Assembly: GCF_017968885.1 (NCBI RefSeq)
Contig: NZ_CP072913.1
Span: 2,216,001 to 2,280,000 of the forward strand
Direction of reading: 5' to 3'
DNA: 64,000 nucleotides
Source of the DNA: Pseudomonas sp. Tri1
GTDB taxonomy: Bacteria; Pseudomonadota; Gammaproteobacteria; Pseudomonadales; Pseudomonadaceae
Part shown: piece by piece, positions 18,466 through 28,200 of the stretch
Position numbering within the stretch: position 1 is the stretch's first letter
Layout of the letters: every line of letters starts with the position of its first letter
The notes under the pieces: generated by a model
Seen by the model: the letters and a program-made list of their open reading frames with translations, nothing else
Told to the model about the DNA's origin: nothing
The model's database searches: none
Made by a program: the position numbers and the translations under genes

Positions 18466-19284
18466 ATGCAGATCAATCCCAACAAAGACACCCAACTGTG
18501 CATGTCGCTGTCGGGGCGCCCGGGAAATTTTGGCCTGCGCTTTCATAATCATCTGTATGAACAACTGGGCCTGAACTTCTATTACAAGGCGTTCAGCAGC
18601 CAGGACTTGCCGGGGGCCGTGGGTGGTATCCGCGCTTTGGGCATCCGTGGGTGCGGTGTGTCGATGCCGTTCAAGGAGGCCTGCATTGCCTTGGTCGATG
18701 AACTGGATCCTTCCGCTGCGGCGATCCAATCCATCAATACGATTGTCAACACCAACGGCCATTTGAAGGCCTACAACACCGATTACATTGCCATCGCCCA
18801 ATTGCTGCAAACCCACGCTGTGCCTCAGGACTCGACCTTTGCCCTGCGCGGCAGCGGCGGCATGGCCAAGGCCGTGGCCAGTGCCTTGCGCGACGGTGGT
18901 TACAAGAATGGTTTGATTGTTGCCCGCAATGAAACGGCCGGCCGGGCCCTGGCCGGGTCACTGGGGTACGAATGGCAAGCCGAACTGGGTAAGCGACGGC
19001 CACAGATGCTGATCAACGTGACGCCGATCGGCATGACCGGCGGCCCGGAAGCCGACCAACTGGCATTCGCCTCCGACGCCATTGCAGCGGCCGAGACTGT
19101 GTTCGATGTAGTGGCGATTCCCTCGGAAACGCCATTGATCGTGCGCGCCCGGGCTGAAGGAAAACGAGTCATCACCGGCCTGGAGGTGATTGCGATCCAG
19201 GCCCTGGAGCAGTTCGTGCTGTACACCGGCGTGCGGCCGAGCCCGGAGCAGTTCGACAAAGCCGTGGCGTTCGCCCGGGCCTGA
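18466..19284 (+). CDS. Shikimate dehydrogenase-like protein (SdhL type)
   Basis: A 272-residue AroE-fold protein. Lys70 (SMPFK) and Asp106 (YNTDYIA) match the catalytic pair, and the nucleotide loop is GSGGMAKA (about residues 129-136). The usual shikimate-binding Ser-x-Ser near the N-terminus is replaced by LSGRPGNFGLRFHN, the hallmark of the SdhL group (Haemophilus HI0607 type), which reduces or oxidises shikimate poorly. The true substrate is therefore open. The canonical AroE is probably elsewhere in the genome. Convergent with yceH. Confidence 0.88.
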   Translation: MQINPNKDTQLCMSLSGRPGNFGLRFHNHLYEQLGLNFYYKAFSSQDLPGAVGGIRALGIRGCGVSMPFKEACIALVDELDPSAAAIQSINTIVNTNGHLKAYNTDYIAIAQLLQTHAVPQDSTFALRGSGGMAKAVASALRDGGYKNGLIVARNETAGRALAGSLGYEWQAELGKRRPQMLINVTPIGMTGGPEADQLAFASDAIAAAETVFDVVAIPSETPLIVRARAEGKRVITGLEVIAIQALEQFVLYTGVRPSPEQFDKAVAFARA

Positions 19285-19289
19285 GGCGG

Positions 19290-19937
19290 TTATTCCAGGC
19301 GTGCCAGACGCTCCTCCAGCGCCGCGATCCGCGCTTCGAGCTCTTCGATGCGTTCCGGTGACACGCCGCTGCCGGCGCTGCGTTCCATAGGATGCTGGCG
19401 TGCGGCGAGGATCGCCTCGATGTCCGCCGGGTCGCCCATGGCGTGCATGTAGCGATCTTCACGCTGGCCGGCCTGGCGCGGTACCAGCAATGCCAGCCCG
19501 CGGGCGATCAGGCGTTCAAGCTGATGCACCACTTGTTCGGTATCTTCGAAGTCGTGCATGCGGCCGCTGCGGGTCAACAGTTCATTGACGGTTTGCGGGC
19601 CGCGCAGGAACAACAACCCCATCAGAATCACCTGGGCCGGCACCAACTCCAACGCCTTGTCGACCCGATGCTCCCAGCGGTCGGCGCGACTGCCCATCAC
19701 CAGTTTGGTAAAGCCGCGACCTTCCAGCGCTCGCAGGCTTTGGCCAACCTGGCCCGGGTTGAGGTTCATCACCGGTTCACGGCTGGTTTTCTGGTTGCAG
19801 GCCAGTACCAGGGCGTTGAGGGTCAGCGGGTAGGTCTCGGGATTGGTGGCCTGCTTCTCGACCAGCGCACCGAGGATGCGGATTTCCGTGCTATTGAGCC
19901 GTGGTTCTTCAGCCTGGCTTTGTTCTTCGATGCTCAT
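19290..19937 (-). CDS. YceH family protein (UPF0502)
   Basis: A 215-residue protein of the YceH/DUF480 family, built of two winged-helix-like domains ([40 protein letters not shown]) and a C-terminal coiled coil ([20 protein letters not shown]). The role is unknown; the fold suggests nucleic-acid or protein binding. The start is placed at 19937 ([12 protein letters not shown]) because of an AGGGA ribosome site at 7 bases. It is divergent from the DUF1993 gene. Confidence 0.9.
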   Translation of the reverse strand: MSIEEQSQAEEPRLNSTEIRILGALVEKQATNPETYPLTLNALVLACNQKTSREPVMNLNPGQVGQSLRALEGRGFTKLVMGSRADRWEHRVDKALELVPAQVILMGLLFLRGPQTVNELLTRSGRMHDFEDTEQVVHQLERLIARGLALLVPRQAGQREDRYMHAMGDPADIEAILAARQHPMERSAGSGVSPERIEELEARIAALEERLARLE

Positions 19938-20069
19938 CGCGCGTTCCCTATGCTGTGGAAGCCGCCTAGCGTAATCCTTGCGCAATAAAAGACAAGCTGC
20001 GCAACAGCCATGGCTATAATCGCTCCACGTTTTGATTCGTCCTTTTTCCACCACCTGCATGAGATCGCC

Positions 20070-20579
20070 ATGACTATTTCCCTGTACGCCGCTTCCGTCC
20101 CGGTTTTCAAGCAGATGCTCAACGCCCTGAGTGATGTCCTGAACAAGGCCGAAGCCCACGCCAGCGCGAAAAACATCGACCCCAACGCCTTCCTGCAAGC
20201 TCGCCTGTACCCGGACATGTTCCCGCTGGTGCGCCAGGTACAGATCGCCGTGGACTTCGCCAAAGGTGTGTCCGCGCGTCTGGCCGAGGTTGAAGTGCCA
20301 AAGTATGACGACAGCGAAACCACTTTCGCTGAGCTGCAAGCGCTGATCACCAAGGTACTGGCCTTCATCGACGGCATCGGCCCCGAGCAGATCGATGGCA
20401 AGGAAGGCATCGAAATCGTCACCCGCCCGGGCACGCCGAAGGAAAAACGCTTCACTGGCCAAAACTACCTGCTGACCTACGGCCTGCCGCAGTTCTTCTT
20501 CCACGTCACCACCGCTTACGCATTGCTGCGCCACAACGGTGTGGAAGTGGGCAAGCGCGACTACATGGGCGCGTTCTAA
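20070..20579 (+). CDS. DUF1993 domain protein
   Basis: A 169-residue soluble protein of the DUF1993 family, which is DinB-like in fold (four-helix bundle). It begins [20 protein letters not shown] and includes [20 protein letters not shown] and [20 protein letters not shown], with His residues that might bind metal. Biochemical role not established. It stands alone before a strong terminator and a REP pair. Confidence 0.87.
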   Translation: MTISLYAASVPVFKQMLNALSDVLNKAEAHASAKNIDPNAFLQARLYPDMFPLVRQVQIAVDFAKGVSARLAEVEVPKYDDSETTFAELQALITKVLAFIDGIGPEQIDGKEGIEIVTRPGTPKEKRFTGQNYLLTYGLPQFFFHVTTAYALLRHNGVEVGKRDYMGAF

Positions 20580-20592
20580 ACCCGCAGGCATG

Positions 20593-20632
20593 AAAAAGCC
20601 CGGGACGGTGTGGGCCGTTCCGGGCTTTTTTG
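20593..20632 (+). terminator. Rho-independent terminator after DUF1993 gene
   Basis: AAAAAGCCCGGGACGG, a short loop, then CCGTTCCGGGCTTTTTT: a GC-rich stem with an A-run before and a T-run after. Confidence 0.88.
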
Positions 20633-20665
20633 TGGCTGTCTGTCACGTCGTCGGTGAATGTACCG

Positions 20666-20767
20666 ACGCTATCGCGAGCAAGCTCGCTCCCTCATGGGAT
20701 TTGTGGTGTAACGCCCATTGCGTGAGCACCTTAGCCCACCTGTGGGAGCGAGCTTGCTCGCGATGAC
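20666..20767. repeat. Paired REP element (BIME)
   Basis: Two inverted copies of the fluorescens REP (GCTATCGCGAGCAAGCTCGC at about 20668 and GGGAGCGAGCTTGCTCGCGA at about 20744) separated by about 55 bases. It fills the space between the DUF1993 terminator and the 3' end of sstT. Confidence 0.88.
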
Positions 20768-20789
20768 GAGCGAACAGCCACCGCAGTTG

Positions 20790-22022
20790 CTATGCCGTAC
20801 GCGCGAGCTTCTCTTCCTCACCCAAGCAAGCCGCCGCCGTAAACAGCACATCCGTGGACGAGTTCAACGCCGTCTCGGCCGAGTCCTGCAAGACACCAAT
20901 GATGAACCCCACCGCAACCACTTGCATGGCGATTTCGCTGGGAATGCCGAACAGGCTGCACGCCAGGGGGATCAACAGCAGCGAACCGCCGGCCACGCCG
21001 GACGCGCCGCAGGCGCAAATGGCGGCGACGACACTCAGCAGCACAGCCGTCGGCACATCCACCGCGATACCCAGGGTATGCACGGCGGCCAGAGTCAGTA
21101 CGGTGATGGTGATGGCGGCGCCGGCCATGTTGATGGTCGCGCCCAGTGGGATCGATACCGAATAGGTGTCTTCGTGCAGGCCCAGGCGCTTGCTCAGCTC
21201 CAGGTTCACCGGAATGTTGGCTGCCGAGCTGCGGGTGAAGAACGCGGTGATGCCGCTTTCGCGCAGGCAGGTGAATACCAGCGGGTAGGGGTTGCGACGC
21301 AGCTTCCACAGCACAATGAGAGGGTTGACTACCAACGCCACGAACAGCATGCAGCCGATCAGCACGGTCAGCAGGTGCAAGTAGCCGAGCAGGGCTTCGA
21401 AACCGGAAGTTGCCAGGGTCGAGGCTACCAGTCCAAAGATTCCCAGCGGGGCAAAGCGGATCACTAGTCGCACGATCACGGTCACGCCATTGGACAGGTC
21501 TTCGAGCACGGTGCGTGTGGTCTGGCCTGCATGGCGAATAGCGATACCCATGCCGATGGCCCAGGCCAGGATGCCGATGAAGTTACCGTCCATCAGCGCT
21601 CGGATCGGGTTGTCCACCACGCTCAGCAACAGGCTTTGCAGCACCTCGCTGATGCCACCGGGCGCTGTGACCGCGACGTCTTGGGTCGTCAGCACCAGGC
21701 TGGAGGGAAACAACGTACTGGCAACCACCGCGACCACGGCCGCTGCGAAAGTACCCAGCAGATACAGAAACAAGATCGGCCGGATGTGGGTTTCCTGGCC
21801 GTGCTTATGGTTGGCAATCGATGCCATCACCAGTACGAACACCAGGATCGGCGCCACGGCCTTGAGCGCGGACACGAAGACCTTGCCGATGAATGCGGTG
21901 GACTTCGCCGCGTCCGGCGCCAGCCATGCCAAGACGATACCGGCGATCAAGCCGATGACGATTTGTGTGACCAGGCCGGTGCGTTTAAAGCGTTGCAAAA
22001 GGGAAGGGGACACAGCAGTCAT
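20790..22022 (-). CDS. sstT: Serine/threonine:sodium symporter SstT
   Basis: A 410-residue DAACS-family transporter with the SstT-specific signatures: [20 protein letters not shown] at the N-terminus, [18 protein letters not shown] (serine-rich re-entrant loop) and [20 protein letters not shown]. It takes up serine and threonine with sodium across the inner membrane. Convergent with the DUF1993 gene and divergent from an MFS gene. Confidence 0.94.
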   Translation of the reverse strand: MTAVSPSLLQRFKRTGLVTQIVIGLIAGIVLAWLAPDAAKSTAFIGKVFVSALKAVAPILVFVLVMASIANHKHGQETHIRPILFLYLLGTFAAAVVAVVASTLFPSSLVLTTQDVAVTAPGGISEVLQSLLLSVVDNPIRALMDGNFIGILAWAIGMGIAIRHAGQTTRTVLEDLSNGVTVIVRLVIRFAPLGIFGLVASTLATSGFEALLGYLHLLTVLIGCMLFVALVVNPLIVLWKLRRNPYPLVFTCLRESGITAFFTRSSAANIPVNLELSKRLGLHEDTYSVSIPLGATINMAGAAITITVLTLAAVHTLGIAVDVPTAVLLSVVAAICACGASGVAGGSLLLIPLACSLFGIPSEIAMQVVAVGFIIGVLQDSAETALNSSTDVLFTAAACLGEEEKLARTA

Positions 22023-22164
22023 AACGGCATCTCTGATTTTTTATGTGCAACGGTCGACGAGTCAGGGCAACAAGCGGGCAGGCCACATGAGCGGGACCGA
22101 AAAGGAGTACAGCGTTTGCAGGCCGCGGACTTTATCACAGACCGATGAAAAATCTGACGGACCT

Positions 22165-22282
22165 GTGACGATCCGTCACCCATATCCGGGTCATCCGGCG
22201 CGCTTGTCTGGTGCGCACATTCTGTTAGGCTTTGCCCCTCTCACCTTTCTATTGCGCCAGCGAGCCCTTCGGCTAACGCTGG
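22165..22282. promoter_or_regulatory. sstT / MFS divergent intergenic region with two dyads
   Basis: The 285-base gap has no gene. It contains a perfect palindrome GTGACG-ATC-CGTCAC (22165-22179) and, just before the MFS start, a hairpin CAGCGAGCC-CTTC-GGCTAACGCTG (about 22258-22281). The first looks like an operator; the second could act on MFS translation. Neither is assigned. Confidence 0.35.
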
Positions 22283-22307
22283 TGTCGTCGTTTTGCTGGA
22301 GTTCTGC

Positions 22308-23468
22308 ATGTTGTTGCCCATTTTCCTGTTGTCAGCCGCTGGTTTCACCGTGCTGACCACAGAGTTCATCATTGTTGGCCTGCTGCCATCCATCGCCCGC
22401 GACCTGCACGTCACCATTGCCCAGGCCGGTTTGCTGGTGACATTGTTCGCGTTTACGGTGGCGGCGTTCGGGCCGTTTCTGACCGCCTGGTTCGCCCGCT
22501 TCGAGCGGCGCAAACTGTTTATCAGCGTGCTGGTGATGTTTGGCCTGGCTAATACGTTGGCTGCCCTGGCTCCCAATATCTGGGTGATGGCCATCGCTCG
22601 GTTGATTCCCGCCCTGGGCCTGCCGGTGTTCTGGGCGTTGGCCAGTGAAACGGCGGTGGACATCGTCGGGCCGCAATACGCCGGGCGAGCGATTGCCCGG
22701 ATTGGCTTCGGCATCGTCTGCGCCACGGTGTTCGGCATTCCGGTGGGTACGCTGATTTCCGACGCGCTTGGCTGGCGCAGCGCTTTTGCGATCCTGGCGG
22801 TCATTGCCTTCGCCAAGGCGTTGCTGCTGTTTATCTACCTACCGAAAACCAACCTGCACCAGCATCAGGTGAGCTTGCGTTCACAACTGAAGATTTTGCG
22901 CAGCCCATTGATGCAGGGGCACGTGCTGCTGTCGATCCTGGTGTTCAGCGGCATGTTCACCGCCTATACCTATCTGGCGGACATCCTTGAGCGCCTGGCC
23001 GGGTTCGATGGCACGCTGGTGGGCTGGTGCCTGATGGGCTTCGGTGCCGTGGGGCTGTTGGGCAATTCCCTGGGCGGCCGCGCGGTGGACCGGCATCCGT
23101 TGATGGCGTCGATGGTGTTCTGCCTGTTCATGATTGGCGGCATGGTGGCACTGGTGCCTAGCATTCATTCGACTCTCGGGCTGGCAGCGGCGATGGGCAT
23201 CTGGGGCGTGACCCAGGCCGCATTGTTCCTGGTCAGCCACGTGCGGCTGATGAAAGCGGCGCCCGAAGCCCCGGCCTTTGCCGCATCGCTGAACATCGCC
23301 GGTGCCAACCTGGGGATTGGCCTGGGCGCGATGGTGGGTGGGCGAGTCATCGATACCCTGGGCCTGGGCAGCGTCGGTTTTGCCGCGGCCGGGTTCATCC
23401 TTGTCTCGATCCTGCTGGCGTTGTTGCTGATGACCTTCAAGCCTCGTGTCACCTGCGCGAACAGTTAA
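22308..23468 (+). CDS. MFS transporter, DHA1 family
   Basis: A 386-residue major facilitator with about 12 membrane segments. It begins MLLPIFLLSAAGFTVLTTEF and has the loop FARFERRKLF after helix 2 and a helix 5 motif IVCATVFGIPVGTLISDALG, as in AraJ/NepI-type exporters. The ATG at 22308 has GGAG 7 bases upstream; an upstream TTG adds five residues. The end overlaps the convergent nhaR end by 4 bases, so the two are close partners without sharing a transcript. Substrate unknown. Confidence 0.88.
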   Translation: MLLPIFLLSAAGFTVLTTEFIIVGLLPSIARDLHVTIAQAGLLVTLFAFTVAAFGPFLTAWFARFERRKLFISVLVMFGLANTLAALAPNIWVMAIARLIPALGLPVFWALASETAVDIVGPQYAGRAIARIGFGIVCATVFGIPVGTLISDALGWRSAFAILAVIAFAKALLLFIYLPKTNLHQHQVSLRSQLKILRSPLMQGHVLLSILVFSGMFTAYTYLADILERLAGFDGTLVGWCLMGFGAVGLLGNSLGGRAVDRHPLMASMVFCLFMIGGMVALVPSIHSTLGLAAAMGIWGVTQAALFLVSHVRLMKAAPEAPAFAASLNIAGANLGIGLGAMVGGRVIDTLGLGSVGFAAAGFILVSILLALLLMTFKPRVTCANS

Positions 23469-24361
23469 GAGCTGAACAGTTCGCGACGTGCCCCTTCGGC
23501 GATCGCGACGATGCCAGGATGGCTGACCTTGCGCTCCACGGAAATGGCGTAGAACGACTCGCTCACCGCATCGGTCTGGCCGATCACCTCTACGCCGTAC
23601 TGTTGCTTCACCTCATCGGCGATCACGCTCGGGCCGATGAAAATCCCACTGCCTGACTGGCCGAAAGCCTGCATCAATGCGCTGTCGTCGAACTCACCGA
23701 CGATGCGCGGCTGGATTTGCTGCTCGGCGAACCAGCGTTGCAGGCGGCTGCGCACCACGGTTTCCGGGCCTGGAATCAGTAGCGGGGCGTCATGCAGGCC
23801 GTGGGGGAAATCCTTTCCATAGCGTTCGGCCAGGGCTGCGGTGGCGAAAAAACTGATCCCGCATTCCCCCAGTTTCTGGCTATAGCCCTTGATGTCCAAG
23901 TGGCTGGGCATCGGGCTGTCGGAAATCACCAGGTCCAGACGCTGGATTGCCAAGTCCGCCAGCAGTCGTTCGAGTTTGTCTTCGCGACAGGTGATACGCA
24001 GCGGTTCACTCAGCTCCATGGTTGGTGCCAATAGCCGGTAGACGATGGACTTGGGCACCACGTCCGCCACGCCGACCCGAAACAGCGTCTGCTGCGCGTT
24101 GGGCTGGGCCCGCAGCATCAGCTCAAGTTCGCCGCCCAACTGGAACATGTGTTCGGCGTAGGGCAGCGTTTGCCGGCCGGCCTCGGTCAATTCCAGTTGC
24201 CGCCCGACGCGGCGGAACAGCTTGATGTTATAGGTCTGCTCGAACAGGGAAATCTGGCCGCTGATGGTTTGCGCCGTGAGGTTCAGTTGCTCGCAAGCCC
24301 GAACGATGCTGCCCGTTTTTGCCACCACCCAGAAGTAATGCAGTTGTCGGTAATTGAGCAT
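23465..24361 (-). CDS. nhaR: Transcriptional activator NhaR
   Basis: A 298-residue LysR-family protein. It has the NhaR-specific beginning MLNYRQLHYFWVVAKTGSI and the HTH ACEQLNLTAQTISGQISLFE. Motifs GVADVVPKSIVYRLLAP and SGSGIFIGPSVIADEV in the effector domain also fit NhaR, which in E. coli activates the sodium/proton antiporter gene in response to sodium. No nhaA is adjacent, as is common in pseudomonads. It is divergent from the lipoprotein-terC pair. Confidence 0.9.
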   Translation of the reverse strand: MLNYRQLHYFWVVAKTGSIVRACEQLNLTAQTISGQISLFEQTYNIKLFRRVGRQLELTEAGRQTLPYAEHMFQLGGELELMLRAQPNAQQTLFRVGVADVVPKSIVYRLLAPTMELSEPLRITCREDKLERLLADLAIQRLDLVISDSPMPSHLDIKGYSQKLGECGISFFATAALAERYGKDFPHGLHDAPLLIPGPETVVRSRLQRWFAEQQIQPRIVGEFDDSALMQAFGQSGSGIFIGPSVIADEVKQQYGVEVIGQTDAVSESFYAISVERKVSHPGIVAIAEGARRELFSS

Positions 24362-24499
24362 GGGTTCACATTGCTTCGTAAAAACCGAAGTATAGCTGCT
24401 AAAAATACGAATTTTCCTGAAGTATTCTCCTCTCTAGAATGCCTCGCCATGGGTGGGCCGCCTTTCGCGTTCCTTCTTCTCTTATGAGGCATTGACTCC

Positions 24500-24751
24500 A
24501 TGACGTACAAAACCCTGGGACTTGCAGCTTTGTTAGTGATGTCTTCAATGGCACTGGCGGGTTGTGAACAGGCTGAAAAAAGCGCCCAGCAACTGATGGG
24601 GCAGGCAGCGGAAACTGCCAAGCAGGCAATCGACGAGACCCACAAGGCCGCCGAACAGGCCATCAGCGAAGCCACTGGTGGGTTGATCAGCCCCAAGAAG
24701 AAGTCGGAGGACGACGCTAACGCATCCGAATCCTCTACTCAAACTATCTAA
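24500..24751 (+). CDS. Small lipoprotein, 83 aa
   Basis: The signal sequence ends with a lipobox LAGC (Cys22), so the mature protein is lipid-anchored. The rest is a charged alanine-rich amphipathic helix with an 11-residue-like pattern (GQAAETAKQAIDETHKAAEQ) and a lysine-rich then acidic tail. No family recognised. It lies 26 bases before terC on the same strand and may be cotranscribed. Confidence 0.8.
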   Translation: MTYKTLGLAALLVMSSMALAGCEQAEKSAQQLMGQAAETAKQAIDETHKAAEQAISEATGGLISPKKKSEDDANASESSTQTI

Positions 24752-24777
24752 CCCGTCACATCAGTCAGGACTGAACC

Positions 24778-25527
24778 ATGGATTATCTTTTACAGCTCGC
24801 CGCCAGCCCCACCGCGTGGATCGCCCTGGCTACCCTGGTTGTCATGGAAATCGTGCTCGGCATCGATAACCTGATCTTCATTTCGATTCTGACCAACAAG
24901 CTGCCCGAACAGGATCGTGCCAAGGCTCGGCGGATCGGTATCGGCATGGCGTTGATCCTGCGCCTGGGCTTGTTGAGCACCATTGCCTTCATTGTGCAGT
25001 TGACCGAACCGGTCATCGAGATCCTTGGCCAGGCGTTCTCCTGGAAAGACATGATCCTGATCGCTGGCGGTCTGTTCCTGTTGTGGAAGGCCACCACTGA
25101 AATCCACCACAGCATGGACCCGGAACCCAATGATCCGAAATCGGCAACCTCTGGCGTGACCTTGGGTTTTGCCGCCGCAATCGGTCAGATCCTGATGCTG
25201 GACCTGGTGTTCTCCATCGACAGCATCATCACCGCCGTGGGCATGACCGAGCATTTGCCGATCATGATCATTGCCGTTGTGGTGTCGGTACTGGTGATGC
25301 TGCTGGCGGCCGAACCGCTCGCCAAGTTCATCAATGACAACCCGACGGTGGTCATGCTGGCCCTGGGCTTCCTGATCATGATCGGTATGACGCTGATCGC
25401 CGAAGGCTTCGGGGCCCATGTGCCGAAGGGCTACATCTACGCAGCCATGGCGTTCTCGGCGGCGATCGAGGTGTTGAACATGCTGTCCCGTCGTGCCAGG
25501 CAGAAGGCGTTGGCCGACAACGCCTGA
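24778..25527 (+). CDS. TerC family integral membrane protein
   Basis: A 249-residue protein with about seven membrane helices and the TerC signature acidic residues within helices ([39 protein letters not shown]). The TerC group includes manganese and tellurium-related transporters and partners of secreted metal enzymes. No yybP-ykoY riboswitch is visible upstream. It ends 18 bases before a strong terminator. Confidence 0.93.
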   Translation: MDYLLQLAASPTAWIALATLVVMEIVLGIDNLIFISILTNKLPEQDRAKARRIGIGMALILRLGLLSTIAFIVQLTEPVIEILGQAFSWKDMILIAGGLFLLWKATTEIHHSMDPEPNDPKSATSGVTLGFAAAIGQILMLDLVFSIDSIITAVGMTEHLPIMIIAVVVSVLVMLLAAEPLAKFINDNPTVVMLALGFLIMIGMTLIAEGFGAHVPKGYIYAAMAFSAAIEVLNMLSRRARQKALADNA

Positions 25528-25545
25528 TTCCAGGTAGATAAAAAC

Positions 25546-25580
25546 AAGCCTCCCGGGTCTAGGGCCCGGGAGGTTTTTTT
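25546..25580. terminator. Rho-independent terminator after terC
   Basis: CCTCCCGGGTC-TAGG-GCCCGGGAGG followed by seven T. It may also serve the small gene on the opposite strand. Confidence 0.92.
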
Positions 25581-25603
25581 ATGAGTTTTGAACGGTGGAT
25601 GGT

Positions 25604-25765
25604 TCAGTGCGCGGCAGCGTGGCCTCTTGAGGATTTTGCGGTTTTTTCCACTTGTGCAGGCGCGTGATGATGGCGGCGGGTGATCCGCAGCACGCCCCAC
25701 AGCATGGCCATCGCTACGCTCAGCCAACCGAATATCAGCATCAGAATTGTCGTCGTCAGGCTCAT
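25604..25765 (-). CDS. Small single-pass membrane protein, 53 aa
   Basis: A short open frame from the ATG at 25765 with an excellent ribosome site (GGAGG, 5 bases before). The product begins MSLTTTILMLIFGWLSVAMA, giving one membrane helix (about residues 5-27), then an arginine/histidine stretch (RITRRHHH) and a lysine-rich tail. It is convergent with terC and divergent from the C39-like lipoprotein. No function is known to me; the ribosome site and helix make it a probable real gene. Confidence 0.68.
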   Translation of the reverse strand: MSLTTTILMLIFGWLSVAMAMLWGVLRITRRHHHAPAQVEKTAKSSRGHAAAH

Positions 25766-25987
25766 CTGTGCCTCCTAGCACCCAGGTTCAGGGCGCGCAA
25801 TCAGTACAGTAGACAGTCTAGTCGACCAAGTGTTGCAGGCAGTCGATCGGGAGCACCGAGGACGGAGCGGTTCGTTCTATCACGCGGGGGCGACTGTTGT
25901 TTAAGGCTATACCCAGGCCTGTGCGCGCCTTATGATCGACGGCCCAAGCATGGCCCGAATATCGGGTGCCTGAACAAGAGAGTCATA

Positions 25988-26665
25988 ATGTTGCCGGTAA
26001 TTTCCTCTTTTCGATCACTGGTACTGGCGACGGCTTGCCTGGCGGCCCTGGCGGGCTGCGCGGGCAGCGTGTCGCCACAGATCAAGCGTCTGCCCGAGCG
26101 GGTGGAACTCAACAGCGTGCCGTTCTTTCGTGGCGAAATGTACCAGGGCGCTCCACAGTCGCTGGCCGCCCTGCTGACGCTGCAAGGCACCGTGATTACA
26201 CCGGGGCTGTTGGAGAAACCGCTGCACCTGCCAGGAGGCGAGGCCGCTTTGCAGCAGAATATGCAAACCCTGGCGCGGGAGTATGGGCTGGTGGTGTATC
26301 CCCTCGACGACACGCTGCCAGCGCTGTTGGAGCAGGTTGCCGCGGGTTATCCCGTGTTGCTGCGCTACACCGGTGGGACGGCGTTCTGGTCCGGGCCGCG
26401 CTACGGGATTCTCGCCGGTTATAACCGGCAGAAGCAGACGGTCTTGCTGCGCTCAGGGATGAACCGGCGACAGCTGATGAGCTTCAGCACGTTCGAATCA
26501 GCCTTCAAAAGCGCAGGCGGTTGGGCGGTTCTGCTCCAGCGTCCGACGCAGTTGCCGGCCAATGTCAACTCACAGCGCTGGCTGAAAGCGGCGGATGAGC
26601 TCGCCGGGGCAGGGCAGGAGCAAGAAGCGGCCCGGGCTACCAAAGCCCTGAACACCGTCCACTGA
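25988..26665 (+). CDS. Lipoprotein with degenerate peptidase C39-like domain
   Basis: A 225-residue protein with a lipobox LAGC (Cys24) after the signal sequence. Residues 44-160 follow the C39-like papain fold: VPFFRGEMYQGAPQSLAALL is the usual place of the QCGPA box, but Cys is replaced by Gly54. The expected histidine strand reads PRYGILAGY, with Arg138 in place of His. It therefore should lack protease activity. The tail (LKAADELAGAGQEQEAARAT) resembles a single TPR-like helix pair. It may be a binding or scaffold lipoprotein derived from a PA2778-like peptidase. Confidence 0.82.
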   Translation: MLPVISSFRSLVLATACLAALAGCAGSVSPQIKRLPERVELNSVPFFRGEMYQGAPQSLAALLTLQGTVITPGLLEKPLHLPGGEAALQQNMQTLAREYGLVVYPLDDTLPALLEQVAAGYPVLLRYTGGTAFWSGPRYGILAGYNRQKQTVLLRSGMNRRQLMSFSTFESAFKSAGGWAVLLQRPTQLPANVNSQRWLKAADELAGAGQEQEAARATKALNTVH

Positions 26666-26765
26666 TCGCTCGCCCCGTTCGTCACCTGCCGGGCACGACC
26701 CGGCACGCCTGAGGCTCCTATCTTCAGGGTCCGGAGTTTCCGGGCCATGATTCGAGGAGGCAGGC

Positions 26766-26972
26766 ATGGCACAGTCGAAAACACCTACGGGGCCCCATTC
26801 TTCAGAGCATTCTTCCGGTGACGATGAATTGGGGTTCGATCCCGATTCCCCGGATCTCGGCGACCCGCAAGTCGATCCGATAGGACCGGCCAAGGCGCCC
26901 CGGGATGATGAGGATAAGCAGCAACAGCCTCGTTCCGAGGCCTATGATCCGCTGGGTAACCTTAAGCCTTGA
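26766..26972 (+). CDS. Small acidic disordered protein, DUF6021-like
   Basis: A 68-residue, hydrophilic, Pro/Asp-rich protein (ELGFDPDSPDLGDPQVDPIG) that matches what I know of the Pseudomonas DUF6021 family. It lacks hydrophobic segments and is probably disordered. Ribosome site GAGGAGGC before the ATG. It ends directly before a terminator. Function unknown. Confidence 0.78.
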   Translation: MAQSKTPTGPHSSEHSSGDDELGFDPDSPDLGDPQVDPIGPAKAPRDDEDKQQQPRSEAYDPLGNLKP

Positions 26973-26978
26973 TGAACG

Positions 26979-27008
26979 AAAAAGCCCCGACGAATCGGGG
27001 CTTTTTTT
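26979..27008. terminator. Bidirectional rho-independent terminator
   Basis: AAAAAGCCCCGA-CGAA-TCGGGGCTTTTTTT, between the DUF6021-like gene and the convergent pbpG. Confidence 0.92.
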
Positions 27009-27023
27009 AGGGCGACGCGCGGT

Positions 27024-27962
27024 TTACTGCGACGCTTCTACCACACCGCTCTGGCGGCTCTTGAGGTTCTTCGCTGCTTTGTATTGAAGGGCAACAGCCG
27101 GCACGTTGGCGCTTTTGCCGGTTTCCACCCAACTACGAATGCGGCTGGCATCGGCGAAGTGGGTGTATTTGCCGAAGGCGTCAAGGATCACCAGCGCCAT
27201 CGGACGATTACCCATTTTTGTCACCAGCACCAGGCAGTGGCCAGCCTGGTTGGTGAAGCCGGTCTTGGTCAGCTGGATGTCCCAATTGGCCTTGTGGATC
27301 AGGTGATCGGTATTGCGAAAGCCCAAGCTATACACCGGTTTGCGGAAGGTGACGGTTTTTTCCTTGGTCGTGCTCAGCTCGCTCAGCAGCGGATACTTAC
27401 GGGCGGCGATCAGTAGCTTGGTCAGGTCCCGGGCAGTGGAAACGTTGTGGATCGACAGGCCGGTGGGCTCGACATAATGGGTGCTGGTCATGCCCAGCGA
27501 CTTGGCCTTGGCGTTCATGGCTGCGATGAATGCCGCATACCCGCCTGGGTAATGATGCGCGAGGCTCGCGGCGGCGCGGTTTTCCGAGGACATCAGGGCG
27601 ATCAGCAGTACGTCCCGGCGTGACAGTTCACTGTTGAGCTTGACTCGGGAAAACACACCTTTCATCTCTGGCGTGTTGGCAATAGTGATGGAGATATATT
27701 CATCCAGGTTCTGTTTGGCATCCAGCACGATCAGGCCGGTCATCAACTTGGTGACCGAGGCGATCGGTACCACCACGTCCGGGTTGCTGGAATAAACGAC
27801 TTTATCTGTCTGCAGATCCAGCAGGATCGCACTGCCCGAGGCGACTTGAAGTTTTGAAGTGTCTCGTGGGGCCGCGATGGTTTCCTGTGCGTCGACATTT
27901 TGCGTGATAAAGGTGCCTGTGAAAGCGATGAACAGGCTAAGGATCGAAAGACGGATTTTCAC
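27024..27962 (-). CDS. pbpG: D-alanyl-D-alanine endopeptidase (PBP7/8)
   Basis: A 312-residue low-molecular-mass penicillin-binding protein with a signal peptide (about residues 1-25). The three active-site motifs of the S11 peptidase family are present: SVTK (Ser69, Lys72), SEN (126-128) and KTG (233-235). It cuts D-Ala-mDAP cross-links of peptidoglycan in the periplasm. It stands alone, facing a terminator at its 3' end. Confidence 0.94.
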   Translation of the reverse strand: MKIRLSILSLFIAFTGTFITQNVDAQETIAAPRDTSKLQVASGSAILLDLQTDKVVYSSNPDVVVPIASVTKLMTGLIVLDAKQNLDEYISITIANTPEMKGVFSRVKLNSELSRRDVLLIALMSSENRAAASLAHHYPGGYAAFIAAMNAKAKSLGMTSTHYVEPTGLSIHNVSTARDLTKLLIAARKYPLLSELSTTKEKTVTFRKPVYSLGFRNTDHLIHKANWDIQLTKTGFTNQAGHCLVLVTKMGNRPMALVILDAFGKYTHFADASRIRSWVETGKSANVPAVALQYKAAKNLKSRQSGVVEASQ

Positions 27963-28200
27963 GCGAGTAGGCTCGATGGAGTTGAAGGTGCCGTTGGCGA
28001 CGGTTTTCTAAAAAACGTCGCATTTTATGAGTATGGGCGACAGCAGCGCTATATGCCTGTGCCGCAGGGGCTTGTGAATAAATAAAGTTTAATGAAGGGA
28101 GATTCTGGCGAATCGAATCTGAAAAATTTGTAATTTGGGGGATTTCAGTAACAACCACCGACGGCTGTCTGTCGATTCAAGAGCGGACGACCAAAGCACC

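Noticed and set aside
24362-24777. A yybP-ykoY manganese riboswitch before terC
   Set aside because: Looked for the conserved stem and loop sequence upstream of both the lipoprotein and terC; nothing resembling it is present.
25652-25987. N-terminal extension of the C39-like lipoprotein frame
   Set aside because: It would bury the lipoprotein signal and overlap the small membrane gene; the ATG at 25988 gives a proper signal peptide and lipobox.
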